From Chloroflexi bacterium RBG_13_51_18 (GTDB lineage Bacteria; Chloroflexota; Dehalococcoidia; Dehalococcoidales; RBG-16-60-22): a stretch of DNA of 27,372 bases. The stretch covers positions 1 to 27,372 of the forward strand of contig MGMR01000004.1 in the NCBI GenBank assembly GCA_001796495.1. The letters are read 5' to 3'. Shown here piece after piece: positions 14,588 to 21,349 of this stretch; the stretch's first letter is position 1; the number at the start of each line of letters is the position of its first letter. Position numbers and translations under genes: made by a program. Below the pieces are notes generated by a model. The model was not told where the DNA came from. It did no database searches and worked only from the letters and a program-made list of their open reading frames with translations.

Positions 14588-14684
14588 CTAGTAAAAAACA
14601 TTAAATGCTATAAAAATATACTTAGCACACGCTAAACCGATATAAGAAACCCGATATACCTGTTTTAAACGGTTGAGGTTTTGT

Positions 14685-15641
14685 ATGACATCCTATATTA
14701 TTCGCCGTTTATCTATGGGCGTTGTTGTAATTTTCATAGTTACGGTGATGGTCTTTTTATTTATTCGCCTTTTACCCGGCGACCCCCTGACAATATACCT
14801 CAACAAGACTGATATGCAACAGTTGACGGAAGAGCAACTTTTCGAGTTGAGGGTAAAGTTTGGCCTGGAAAAACCCCTTCCTATGCAATACGTTGACTGG
14901 ATAGGGGGATTATTTAAGGGCGATATGGGACAATCGGTCTATTATAATATAGATGTCCGTCTCCTGATGACCGAGCGTTTGCCGGTGACACTTTATCTGG
15001 GTGCTCTGGCGTTCGTTATTTCAGGAGTATTAGGTATTTCCTTCGGAGTTATCTGTGCATTGAAGCGCGGGACTTGGGTGGATACGCTGGTTACCCTGCT
15101 GGCAAATATCGGGATAACCATGCCTTCATTCTGGGTTGGCATTATCCTGATTTATTTACTGTCAGTCAAGGCTGGATGGCTGCCCGTAAGCGGCTTCATA
15201 TCACCATTCGAAAACTTCTGGGAAAGCACCCGGCGAATTATTATGCCGGTCACTTGTCTGGCGCTATTCCCCGTCGCTTCCTTGACTCGGTTGACCCGTT
15301 CCTCGATGCTAGAAGTGATTCAGCAGGACTACATCCGCACAGCTTGGTCAAAGGGATTAAAAGAACGGTTGATTGTCAGCCGGCACACTATTAAAAATGC
15401 CCTGATACCGGTGATCACGGTTGTCGGTCTGCAGGTGGCATTTATTTTCGGAGGATCAGTTCTTATAGAATCGGTTTTCAATATTAACGGTATCGGCAGG
15501 CTAGCTACCCAAGCCGTACAGAATCAGGACTATCTAGTTGTGCAGGCTGTCACACTTGTTATTGCCATTATGGTGGTATTATCTAACCTTATCGTTGATA
15601 TTTCTTACGGATGGCTTGACCCTAGGATTAGATATGATTAG
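14685..15641 (+). CDS. dppB: ABC importer permease, DppB/OppB type
   Basis: A 318-residue membrane protein from ATG 14685, chosen because GAGG lies 7 bases upstream; that GAGG overlaps an in-frame TTG at 14673. It has the expected N-terminal helix with YIIRRL followed by a FIRLLPGDP motif, five further membrane segments and the cytoplasmic EAA loop (EVIQQDYIRTAWSKGL), which contacts the ATPases. The C-terminus, SYGWLDPRIRYD, is typical of DppB/OppB. It forms the channel with the next gene product. The symbol is given by family only, since the transported compound is unknown. Confidence 0.92.
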   Translation: MTSYIIRRLSMGVVVIFIVTVMVFLFIRLLPGDPLTIYLNKTDMQQLTEEQLFELRVKFGLEKPLPMQYVDWIGGLFKGDMGQSVYYNIDVRLLMTERLPVTLYLGALAFVISGVLGISFGVICALKRGTWVDTLVTLLANIGITMPSFWVGIILIYLLSVKAGWLPVSGFISPFENFWESTRRIIMPVTCLALFPVASLTRLTRSSMLEVIQQDYIRTAWSKGLKERLIVSRHTIKNALIPVITVVGLQVAFIFGGSVLIESVFNINGIGRLATQAVQNQDYLVVQAVTLVIAIMVVLSNLIVDISYGWLDPRIRYD

Positions 15642-15652
15642 AAGGATTTAAC

Positions 15653-16567
15653 ATGACAAACGACGCCAATGATGATACCCAGCCAGTTGATATCGCCAAG
15701 TGGTCGGAAACTGCCCCGCGTTACAGTGAAATTAAACGCATGATATCAGTTTTTGTTGGGCGTCCGCTGCCGGTCATCGGACTCGTCATCATCGTCTTAC
15801 TGATACTGGTGGCTATTTTCGCCCCGCTGCTGGCTCCTGATCCCCCCAATCAAATGGAAATTATCAATAAACTCCAGCAGCCGAGTTCTGAGCACTGGCT
15901 GGGAACAGATTCCTTAGGGAGAGACACGTTAAGCCGGATAATTTTCGGCTCGCGTACATCTCTGATTATCGGTATTTCCGTTACGGCAATATCGTCCATC
16001 ATAGGGATTGTGCTCGGCTTACTGGCGGCGTATTTCGGTGGTGCCATTTATCATATTATCATGAGATTTATGGACGCCTTGATGGCTTTCCCGATGTTAC
16101 TCCTGGCATTACTTGTTGCGTCTCTATTAGGAGCAGGTATGCTAAATATAATCATTGCCTTGGGCATCGGCATGATAGCTGCGCCTTGCCGCCTGATGTG
16201 TGGCGTAGTAATGTCCGTGAAGCAAAATGATTATGTGCTCTCCGCGCGGGCGATGGGTATGTCCAACCTGCGGATAATGTTCCAGGAAATCCTTCCTAAC
16301 GCCTTCCCCCCGCTACTGGTACTGATGACCATCGGCATCGGGGCGGTTATCCTGGCGGAGGCTGGTTTAAGCTTCCTCGGTATCGGCATCACCCCACCGA
16401 CCGCCACCTGGGGAGGCATGGTGAATGATGGCTATAAATTCATCATGACCAACCCCGTTTTAGCTATTTCACCCGGAGTGGCGATTATGCTGGTTGTCTT
16501 TGGTTTTAACATGCTGGGTGACGGCTTGAGAGACGCACTGGACCCGAAATTAAGGGGTGTGATTTAG
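15653..16567 (+). CDS. dppC: ABC importer permease, DppC/OppC type
   Basis: A 304-residue membrane protein with AAGGA before its ATG, 11 bases after the first permease gene. It has the N-terminal OppC-type helix (VIGLVIIVLLILVAIFAPLL), the periplasmic HWLGTDSLGRDTLSRIIFG motif characteristic of DppC/OppC, further helices, and an EAA loop (SVKQNDYVLSARAMG). The C-terminus, GDGLRDALDPKLRG, is also typical. The ~40-residue N-terminal cytoplasmic tail is acidic and variable. It pairs with the DppB-type permease. Confidence 0.93.
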   Translation: MTNDANDDTQPVDIAKWSETAPRYSEIKRMISVFVGRPLPVIGLVIIVLLILVAIFAPLLAPDPPNQMEIINKLQQPSSEHWLGTDSLGRDTLSRIIFGSRTSLIIGISVTAISSIIGIVLGLLAAYFGGAIYHIIMRFMDALMAFPMLLLALLVASLLGAGMLNIIIALGIGMIAAPCRLMCGVVMSVKQNDYVLSARAMGMSNLRIMFQEILPNAFPPLLVLMTIGIGAVILAEAGLSFLGIGITPPTATWGGMVNDGYKFIMTNPVLAISPGVAIMLVVFGFNMLGDGLRDALDPKLRGVI

Positions 16568-16600
16568 CTTCCTGCATAAAGATATTACGAGGTATATATA

Positions 16601-17593
16601 ATGACGCCTTTATTGAGCGTGGAAAACCTGAAAACATATTTCCGTACCTACCGCGGACTGGTTAAAGCCGTCGATGGAGTCTCCTTCGATATCAATGAGA
16701 AAGAAATAATCGGTCTGGTGGGGGAAAGTGGCTGCGGCAAATCAGTCAGTATGCTTTCCATCCTGCAACTGATATCCAACCCGCCGGGAGAGATTGTCAG
16801 CGGCAGGGTGATGTTTGATGGTCAGGATCTGCTTCAATACAAGTCCAAAAGCGATGCGATGAGCGCCATTCGCGGAGCTAAGATTGCCATGATTTTCCAG
16901 GAGCCGATGACGTCCCTTAATCCGGTGCTTACTATCGGGCGGCAGCTGACCGAAAGTCTGGAAATCCATCTTAACATGACGCCGCAGACAGCGCAGGAGA
17001 GGGCTATCGAACTGCTGCGCATGATCGGTATCCCGGATGCGCATAATCGCCTCGATGCATATCCACACCAGTTCAGCGGTGGTATGCGCCAGAGGGTGAT
17101 GATTGCGATAGCCATTTCATGTAATCCTAAAATATTGATTGCTGATGAGCCGACGACGGCTGTCGACGTTACCACGCAAGCACAGTTGCTGGAATTGATG
17201 CAGGATATGGTTAACAGATTCGATACTTCCCTCGTTATCGTAACCCATAATCTCGGTGTGGTCGCCCGGTACGCCGAGAGGATTTACGTTATGTATTCCG
17301 GGCGTATCGTGGAATCAGGTCTCGCTGATGATATCTTCCTCAATCCCCGCCACCCGTATACAATCGGCCTGCTCAAATGCGTTCCGCAACTTGGTGAAAC
17401 ACGGCAGGAAAGAAAACTGGTGCCCATCAAAGGCTTGCCCCCCAACCTTATAAATATGCCTACCAACTGCGCCTTTTTACCCCGGTGCGACCGGGCCAGG
17501 GACATCTGCCGGCAGCAACTCTGGCCACCATTGGAGTTGGTAGGGGGACAGCATTATGTAGCTTGTTTTAGAGAGATAATGGAGAAACCATGA
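16601..17593 (+). CDS. dppD: ABC importer ATPase, DppD/OppD type
   Basis: A 330-residue ATPase with GAGGT before its ATG, 33 bases after the DppC-type gene. Walker A is GESGCGKS near residues 43-50, the ABC signature is FSGGMRQR, and Walker B is ILIADEPTTAVD, with Val in place of the more usual Leu; the switch histidine is in VTHNLG. The C-terminal oligopeptide/dipeptide domain has CAFLPRCDRARDIC, a cysteine cluster seen in DppD/OppD proteins that in some members holds an iron-sulfur centre. It overlaps the next gene by 4 bases (ATGA), indicating translational coupling. Confidence 0.94.
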   Translation: MTPLLSVENLKTYFRTYRGLVKAVDGVSFDINEKEIIGLVGESGCGKSVSMLSILQLISNPPGEIVSGRVMFDGQDLLQYKSKSDAMSAIRGAKIAMIFQEPMTSLNPVLTIGRQLTESLEIHLNMTPQTAQERAIELLRMIGIPDAHNRLDAYPHQFSGGMRQRVMIAIAISCNPKILIADEPTTAVDVTTQAQLLELMQDMVNRFDTSLVIVTHNLGVVARYAERIYVMYSGRIVESGLADDIFLNPRHPYTIGLLKCVPQLGETRQERKLVPIKGLPPNLINMPTNCAFLPRCDRARDICRQQLWPPLELVGGQHYVACFREIMEKP

Positions 17594-18570
17594 CCCAGGA
17601 AAATTCAACGAATGTCGTAGAGTTATTAAACCTCAAGATGTATTTTCCGATTACACACGGACTGCTGCGCCGCAGGGTCGGCGAAATTAAAGCCGTCGAT
17701 GATGTCAGTTTTAGCATCAAGAAAAACGAAACGCTTGGCTTAGTCGGTGAAAGCGGCTGCGGTAAAACGACAACGGGGCGCTGCATCCTACGCCTGTATA
17801 AACCTACCGCCGGGAAAATAATGTTTAACAGTACGGATATTTCCGGCATGAATGAAAACCAGTTGCGTTCGGTCCGTTCTAGTATGGGTGCCATTTTCCA
17901 GGACCCGTACGGCTCTCTCAACCCCAGACAAACGGCACGCACTATCATCGGGATGCCGCTAATCATTCATGGCATGAAAACTAAAGGGTATGATAATAGA
18001 GTAGAAGAGCTCTTCAAACTAGTTGGGCTGGACCCTTCTATGATGACCCGTGTCCCTCATGAATTCAGCGGCGGTCAGCGCCAGCGTCTGGGCATTGCGC
18101 GCGCCCTTGCTTGCCAGCCTGAGTTGATAATCTGCGATGAACCTGTATCGGCACTGGATGTTTCCATCCAAGCGCAAATTATTAATTTGCTGGAAGAGCT
18201 ACAAGAAAAACTGGGACTTACTTATCTCTTTATCGCCCATGACCTTTCCGTTGTCCAGCACATAAGCAACCGCGTGGCGGTGATGTACCTGGGACGCATT
18301 ATCGAGATTGCCAACTCAAAAGAACTCTATCAAAATCCCCTCCACCCTTATACCAAGGCGTTGCTTTCAGCCATACCGGTACCGAACCCGGTGATAGAAA
18401 GGAAACGTACCCGTACAGTATTGAAGGGCGAGGTACCAAGCCCCGCCGATCCGCCTACGGGGTGCCATTTTAACCCTAGGTGTAATATTGCTACTGGCGA
18501 CTGTAAAACAGAAAGACCACAGCTAAAAGACGTCGGCAACGGGCACATGGCTGCATGCTTCAGGGTATAG
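17590..18570 (+). CDS. dppF: ABC importer ATPase, DppF/OppF type
   Basis: A 326-residue ATPase that starts inside the stop of the DppD-type gene. Walker A is GESGCGKTTTGR, the signature is FSGGQRQRLGIARAL, Walker B is LIICDEPVSALD and the switch region is IAHDLSVVQHI. The C-terminal domain has C-x-F-N-P-R-C and a last cysteine near the end (AACFRV). It forms the heterodimeric motor with the DppD-type ATPase. It is the last gene of the locus; a palindrome CCTAAATTAGG follows 12 bases after its stop, but no T-tract terminator is seen. Confidence 0.94.
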   Translation: MTQENSTNVVELLNLKMYFPITHGLLRRRVGEIKAVDDVSFSIKKNETLGLVGESGCGKTTTGRCILRLYKPTAGKIMFNSTDISGMNENQLRSVRSSMGAIFQDPYGSLNPRQTARTIIGMPLIIHGMKTKGYDNRVEELFKLVGLDPSMMTRVPHEFSGGQRQRLGIARALACQPELIICDEPVSALDVSIQAQIINLLEELQEKLGLTYLFIAHDLSVVQHISNRVAVMYLGRIIEIANSKELYQNPLHPYTKALLSAIPVPNPVIERKRTRTVLKGEVPSPADPPTGCHFNPRCNIATGDCKTERPQLKDVGNGHMAACFRV

Positions 18571-18803
18571 AGCAATCTATGCCTAAATTAGGTAATTCAT
18601 TTAATTTTCACTAAATAAGACAAATATGAAGCTGGATAAGGCTCATTTATCAAGTATAGGTTGTAATTTACCATAATTCTCGGCGAAGGCAATATCGGCT
18701 CTTTTGTAATGCGTGCCCCGACACTTGAAGAATTTTATTTAAGCATTATTAAACAGGTAAAAATATCACTAAATAGAAGTCGTACTACCTTCTGTATACT
18801 GAG

Positions 18804-18877
18804 TGGGCGGTAGAGGACTTGAACCACTGACCTCCGCGATGTCAACGCGGCGCTCTAACCAACTGAGCTAACCGCCC
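18804..18877 (-). tRNA. tRNA-Val (anticodon GAC)
   Basis: On the minus strand the sequence folds as a 74-base tRNA: acceptor GGGCGGT/ACCGCCC, D arm GCTC-AGTTGGTTA-GAGC, anticodon arm CCGCG-TTGACAT-CGCGG and T loop TTCAAGT. Loop position 34-36 is GAC, reading GUC/GUU valine codons. The discriminator is A, and the CCA end is not encoded. The T stem AGTGG/CCTCT has one T-T mismatch at its centre. It lies between the importer operon and the membrane protein gene. Confidence 0.93.
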
Positions 18878-18890
18878 ATAATACAATGTA

Positions 18891-18919
18891 ATTCTACTAA
18901 ATACCCTTTTTACAGTCAA
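18891..18919 (-). promoter_or_regulatory. Promoter of tRNA-Val
   Basis: On the minus strand TTGACT (18914-18919) and TAGAAT (18891-18896) are separated by 17 bases and end about 13 bases before the tRNA, a normal arrangement for a stable RNA gene. Confidence 0.6.
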
Positions 18920-18921
18920 CT

Positions 18922-18942
18922 CTTGATATCCAGAATATCGAG
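18922..18942. repeat. Short inverted repeat between divergent promoters
   Basis: CTTGATAT (18922-18929) and ATATCGAG (18935-18942) pair over 8 positions with one G-U pair and a 5-base loop. It abuts the tRNA-Val -35 on one side and precedes the candidate forward -35 on the other, so a shared operator is possible. Confidence 0.2.
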
Positions 18943-18952
18943 TGGGTGTAAT

Positions 18953-18981
18953 TTGACATGGGATATGTTAAAATCTATGCA
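18953..18981 (+). promoter_or_regulatory. Weak candidate promoter for the membrane protein gene
   Basis: A perfect TTGACA (18953-18958) is followed after 17 bases by TATGCA, a poor -10. It is the best candidate before the gene at 19074, but the match is incomplete. Confidence 0.25.
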
Positions 18982-19073
18982 CGGTATTGCAATATAACGT
19001 GTAAACTCGACGTAGCGTGTGTAATAATAGATAATTTCTCCGGGAATGCTACGGGAAAGCACAGGTAAAATAA

Positions 19074-20153
19074 ATGGGCTTTTTGAGAAATATCGCCACA
19101 AGTCTTTTAAGTTTTATTCTCTTCCTGACGCTGACCATTTTTAGCGTCGCCTTTATGATCAACAGCACTGTCCTGAACTCCGATTTCGTTTCAACTCAAG
19201 TGGACAATGTGCCGATATCCGATATCGCCCGTGATTTTGGTGATGAACTCATCAGTTCCGAGTTGACTCAAGACATGCCTTTTCTGAAAGATGTCGCCTT
19301 AAATACCGTTGAAAAACAGGAACCATGGATAAAAACCCAGCTGAAAGACGCCATCGACACTGGCTATGACTATCTAAAGGGTAACACGGAAACGCTCTAT
19401 ATTGTTATCCCTCTTTCAGAGTTGAAGCAGGACCTTAAGGATACTCTGTGGGATGAAGCCAGGATTTACCTTCAGAACGAACTCGCCGGCAAGTCGGAGA
19501 TGGAAGTGTCAAGGTATTTACAGGATATAATACGGCAGATTCCGCGCGATATACTACCGCCGGAACTAGCCATTTTACCTCAAGACCTGCGTAATCTGGC
19601 CGTCGAGCAGTATTTAAGGGATTTTGCCGGTCAAAACACTCTCATCGGCCTGCCGCCGGAAATAACCGTGCCTATCGAGGACAGTGTTGAGGGGTATTTC
19701 AACAGCTACCTCGATGAATTTATTAAAGATGTCCCTGATACTTATACAATTGATGAGGATACGCTGGGTAAACAGACGATGGATGCCTTATCTACGGCCA
19801 GGACTGCGGTAGACTATTTTCAGACCTATTATCCCTGGATGATTGTCCTGATGATAGTCCTGGCGGCCTTGATTTTCCTGGCTAACATGAACATCAGGGC
19901 CACCGCCCGCGCTCTGGGGATTAATCTGGTTATTTTCGGAGGTCTGGACCTTATAGGCATCATCCTGGTCAAGACTATTGCACCGTTTCATTTTCTTGTT
20001 GACGCCTTTGATATCCCGGATACCTTGAGCAATTGGGTAGAAGGAGTGGCTAATGACGTTACTTCGGTAGCCCTGCCGTTAGCTATCGGCCTGCTTGTGG
20101 CCGGCATAGCGTTGCTGGTGGTATCTTTCGTTGTCAAACCCAAGGAGGCTTGA
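19074..20153 (+). CDS. Membrane protein of unknown function with large extracytoplasmic domain
   Basis: A 359-residue protein I do not recognise. One membrane helix near the N-terminus (about 8-32) is followed by a long polar, acidic and probably helical region (about 33-250) that should lie outside the cytoplasm, then three C-terminal helices (about 250-272, 280-302, 333-354) and a short KPKEA tail. The outer region contains several amphipathic segments and Pro/Leu-rich stretches (DILPPELAILPQDL, IGLPPEITVP). The N-terminus could instead be a cleaved signal peptide. The start has only a weak AGGT upstream. The stop lies 8 bases before a lipoprotein gene, so the two are probably co-transcribed and may act together in the envelope. 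Confidence 0.7.
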   Translation: MGFLRNIATSLLSFILFLTLTIFSVAFMINSTVLNSDFVSTQVDNVPISDIARDFGDELISSELTQDMPFLKDVALNTVEKQEPWIKTQLKDAIDTGYDYLKGNTETLYIVIPLSELKQDLKDTLWDEARIYLQNELAGKSEMEVSRYLQDIIRQIPRDILPPELAILPQDLRNLAVEQYLRDFAGQNTLIGLPPEITVPIEDSVEGYFNSYLDEFIKDVPDTYTIDEDTLGKQTMDALSTARTAVDYFQTYYPWMIVLMIVLAALIFLANMNIRATARALGINLVIFGGLDLIGIILVKTIAPFHFLVDAFDIPDTLSNWVEGVANDVTSVALPLAIGLLVAGIALLVVSFVVKPKEA

Positions 20154-20161
20154 TAAAGACC

Positions 20162-20542
20162 ATGAAATTCAGAATAGCTGTTGTCATTTTAATGTTGCTG
20201 GCAGTGCTGGTTTCCGGCTGCGATTTCCTTAAAGAGACACAGGGTGTCCCCAGGAAGGCAGAACTGGTCGTCCAGAAACAGGAATTAATCTCAGACCAGG
20301 AAGGCAACAAAGCTGTTTTAGTGACGATTAAAAACGTGAGTCAGATAACAATCGAGCTTGCCCAGGTTAAAGTCAGTTTTTATGACTCCCATGATAATTT
20401 TATCGATAGCTCTACGGACAGCGTGATGAATCTTAAACCCGATGATACCTGGAATTTTTCTCTCCAATGCTTCGGGTCGTGCGAGGACATCAAGAGATTT
20501 GACCTTGAAGTTACCACGGGCACCAGTTCCGGGGGGCTTTAG
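20162..20542 (+). CDS. Small lipoprotein with FxLYD-like domain
   Basis: A 126-residue protein from ATG 20162; an in-frame TTG at 20150 lies only one base after AGGAGG, too close to use it well, while the ATG is 13 bases from it. The signal peptide ends in the lipobox V17-S-G-C20. The mature part is a single beta-sandwich with KNVSQITIELAQVKVSFYD, a Leu-Lys-Pro-Asp turn before W and F, and a final DLEV strand, the pattern of FxLYD-type domains common in surface lipoproteins. The function is unknown. It follows the unrecognised membrane protein and is convergent with a Lit-like acyltransferase gene, 14 bases away. Confidence 0.75.
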   Translation: MKFRIAVVILMLLAVLVSGCDFLKETQGVPRKAELVVQKQELISDQEGNKAVLVTIKNVSQITIELAQVKVSFYDSHDNFIDSSTDSVMNLKPDDTWNFSLQCFGSCEDIKRFDLEVTTGTSSGGL

Positions 20543-20556
20543 ACCAGGCTAGCTTT

Positions 20557-21243
20557 TTAACTTGATACGGCTCTATATTTCCTCCACATCCACCATCCCA
20601 CCCCTCCCAGTATCAGCGCCGCTATTACTTTAGCCGCGGAACAGAACATAGCGGCATCGAACCAGAAACCCTCCGGGAAAAGCATTATCAGGTAATCACG
20701 GGCCGGGTCGAGCAGCCACAAATCGTTGGCAAAACTGATGATATGGAACTGCCAGAACAGCCAGTGAAAGTCGAAGATAGCCGCCAGGCCCAGCGCTATC
20801 ATCAAAGCTATGGAAAAACCGCTTCCCCAGATAAGCGCCAGTCCCAGTCGTCTTTTATCCCGCCACCAGAAAAGGGCTACCCCGGCGTAAACCAGGACAT
20901 AAATTCCTGTCCCCAACAGGAGTTTGTATACCAGATAGAATATCGCCTTCACGTCCTTAAGATGGCCGACCTCCCGCTGGTTGAAGACGGTAAAAGGTTG
21001 CCCGTCTTTGATAACGGTAATATTGAACGTCTCATCGCCGGAGTTCCAGTAGCCGATTAGTCCGCGCGCCACCTTCTCCATCTCCGCCGGCGCCAGTCCT
21101 GTCGTCCGGCTTACGTCGTATTTATCAAAGCCGTACTCGTAAAGCCAGACGCAGTTGACGGCGGCGCTGACGCTGGCGGTAAATAGCATCACAGGCAGGC
21201 ACAGGCTGAAAAGCCATTGAGCGATTATTTTAAAATTTTTCAC
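20557..21243 (-). CDS. TIGR01906/DUF1461 membrane protein, Lit-like lipoprotein transacylase candidate
   Basis: A 228-residue membrane protein starting at GTG 21243, with four helices (about 8-30, 103-126, 134-157, 199-219) and an extracytoplasmic loop after the first. It carries the conserved family residues: E91-x2-H94-x2-D97-V-K99, then F166-H167, N173, D179-P180, D183 and P190 in an F-H-x2-S-F-x-N-D-x-W-x2-D-P pattern. Proteins of this family characterised in Firmicutes (Lit) move an acyl chain from the lipid anchor to the N-terminus of lipoproteins, giving lyso-form lipoproteins that are less visible to TLR2. The two histidines, likely catalytic there, are both present. Whether the activity extends to this lineage is untested. 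The gene is divergent from dnaE. Confidence 0.78.
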   Translation of the reverse strand: MKNFKIIAQWLFSLCLPVMLFTASVSAAVNCVWLYEYGFDKYDVSRTTGLAPAEMEKVARGLIGYWNSGDETFNITVIKDGQPFTVFNQREVGHLKDVKAIFYLVYKLLLGTGIYVLVYAGVALFWWRDKRRLGLALIWGSGFSIALMIALGLAAIFDFHWLFWQFHIISFANDLWLLDPARDYLIMLFPEGFWFDAAMFCSAAKVIAALILGGVGWWMWRKYRAVSS

Positions 21244-21314
21244 GGTGTTTCTTAAAAATGTTTCCTAAATGATTGTCCCGGCACTTTTAATAATACTCTA
21301 AAAAACATATCCTG

Positions 21315-21323
21315 TGCTATAAT
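21315..21323 (-). other. Antisense view of the dnaE -10 region: no minus-strand promoter found
   Basis: The 106-base divergent gap between the Lit-like gene and dnaE gives a clear forward promoter only. For the minus-strand gene I see no convincing -35/-10 pair here. Confidence 0.1.
21315..21323 (+). promoter_or_regulatory. Extended -10 promoter of dnaE
   Basis: TGC followed by a perfect TATAAT (21318-21323) makes an extended -10 element; the -35 region is poor, as is allowed for such promoters. Transcription would begin near 21330, only about 20 bases before the start codon, which has GGGGGG upstream. The same 11-mer TGTGCTATAAT occurs before the gene at 26051-26269 on the other strand. Confidence 0.6.
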
Positions 21324-21349
21324 ATCTATAACCTTTCCCGGGGGGTATC

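Noticed and set aside
18582..18592. Terminator at the palindrome CCTAAATTAGG after the last importer gene
   Set aside because: The arms are short and AT-rich and no T-tract follows directly; it was kept only as a possible relative of the repeat at 12799-12824.
18804..18877. tRNA gene as an integration site of a mobile element
   Set aside because: No integrase, no repeat of the tRNA 3' end and no phage or plasmid gene was seen nearby.
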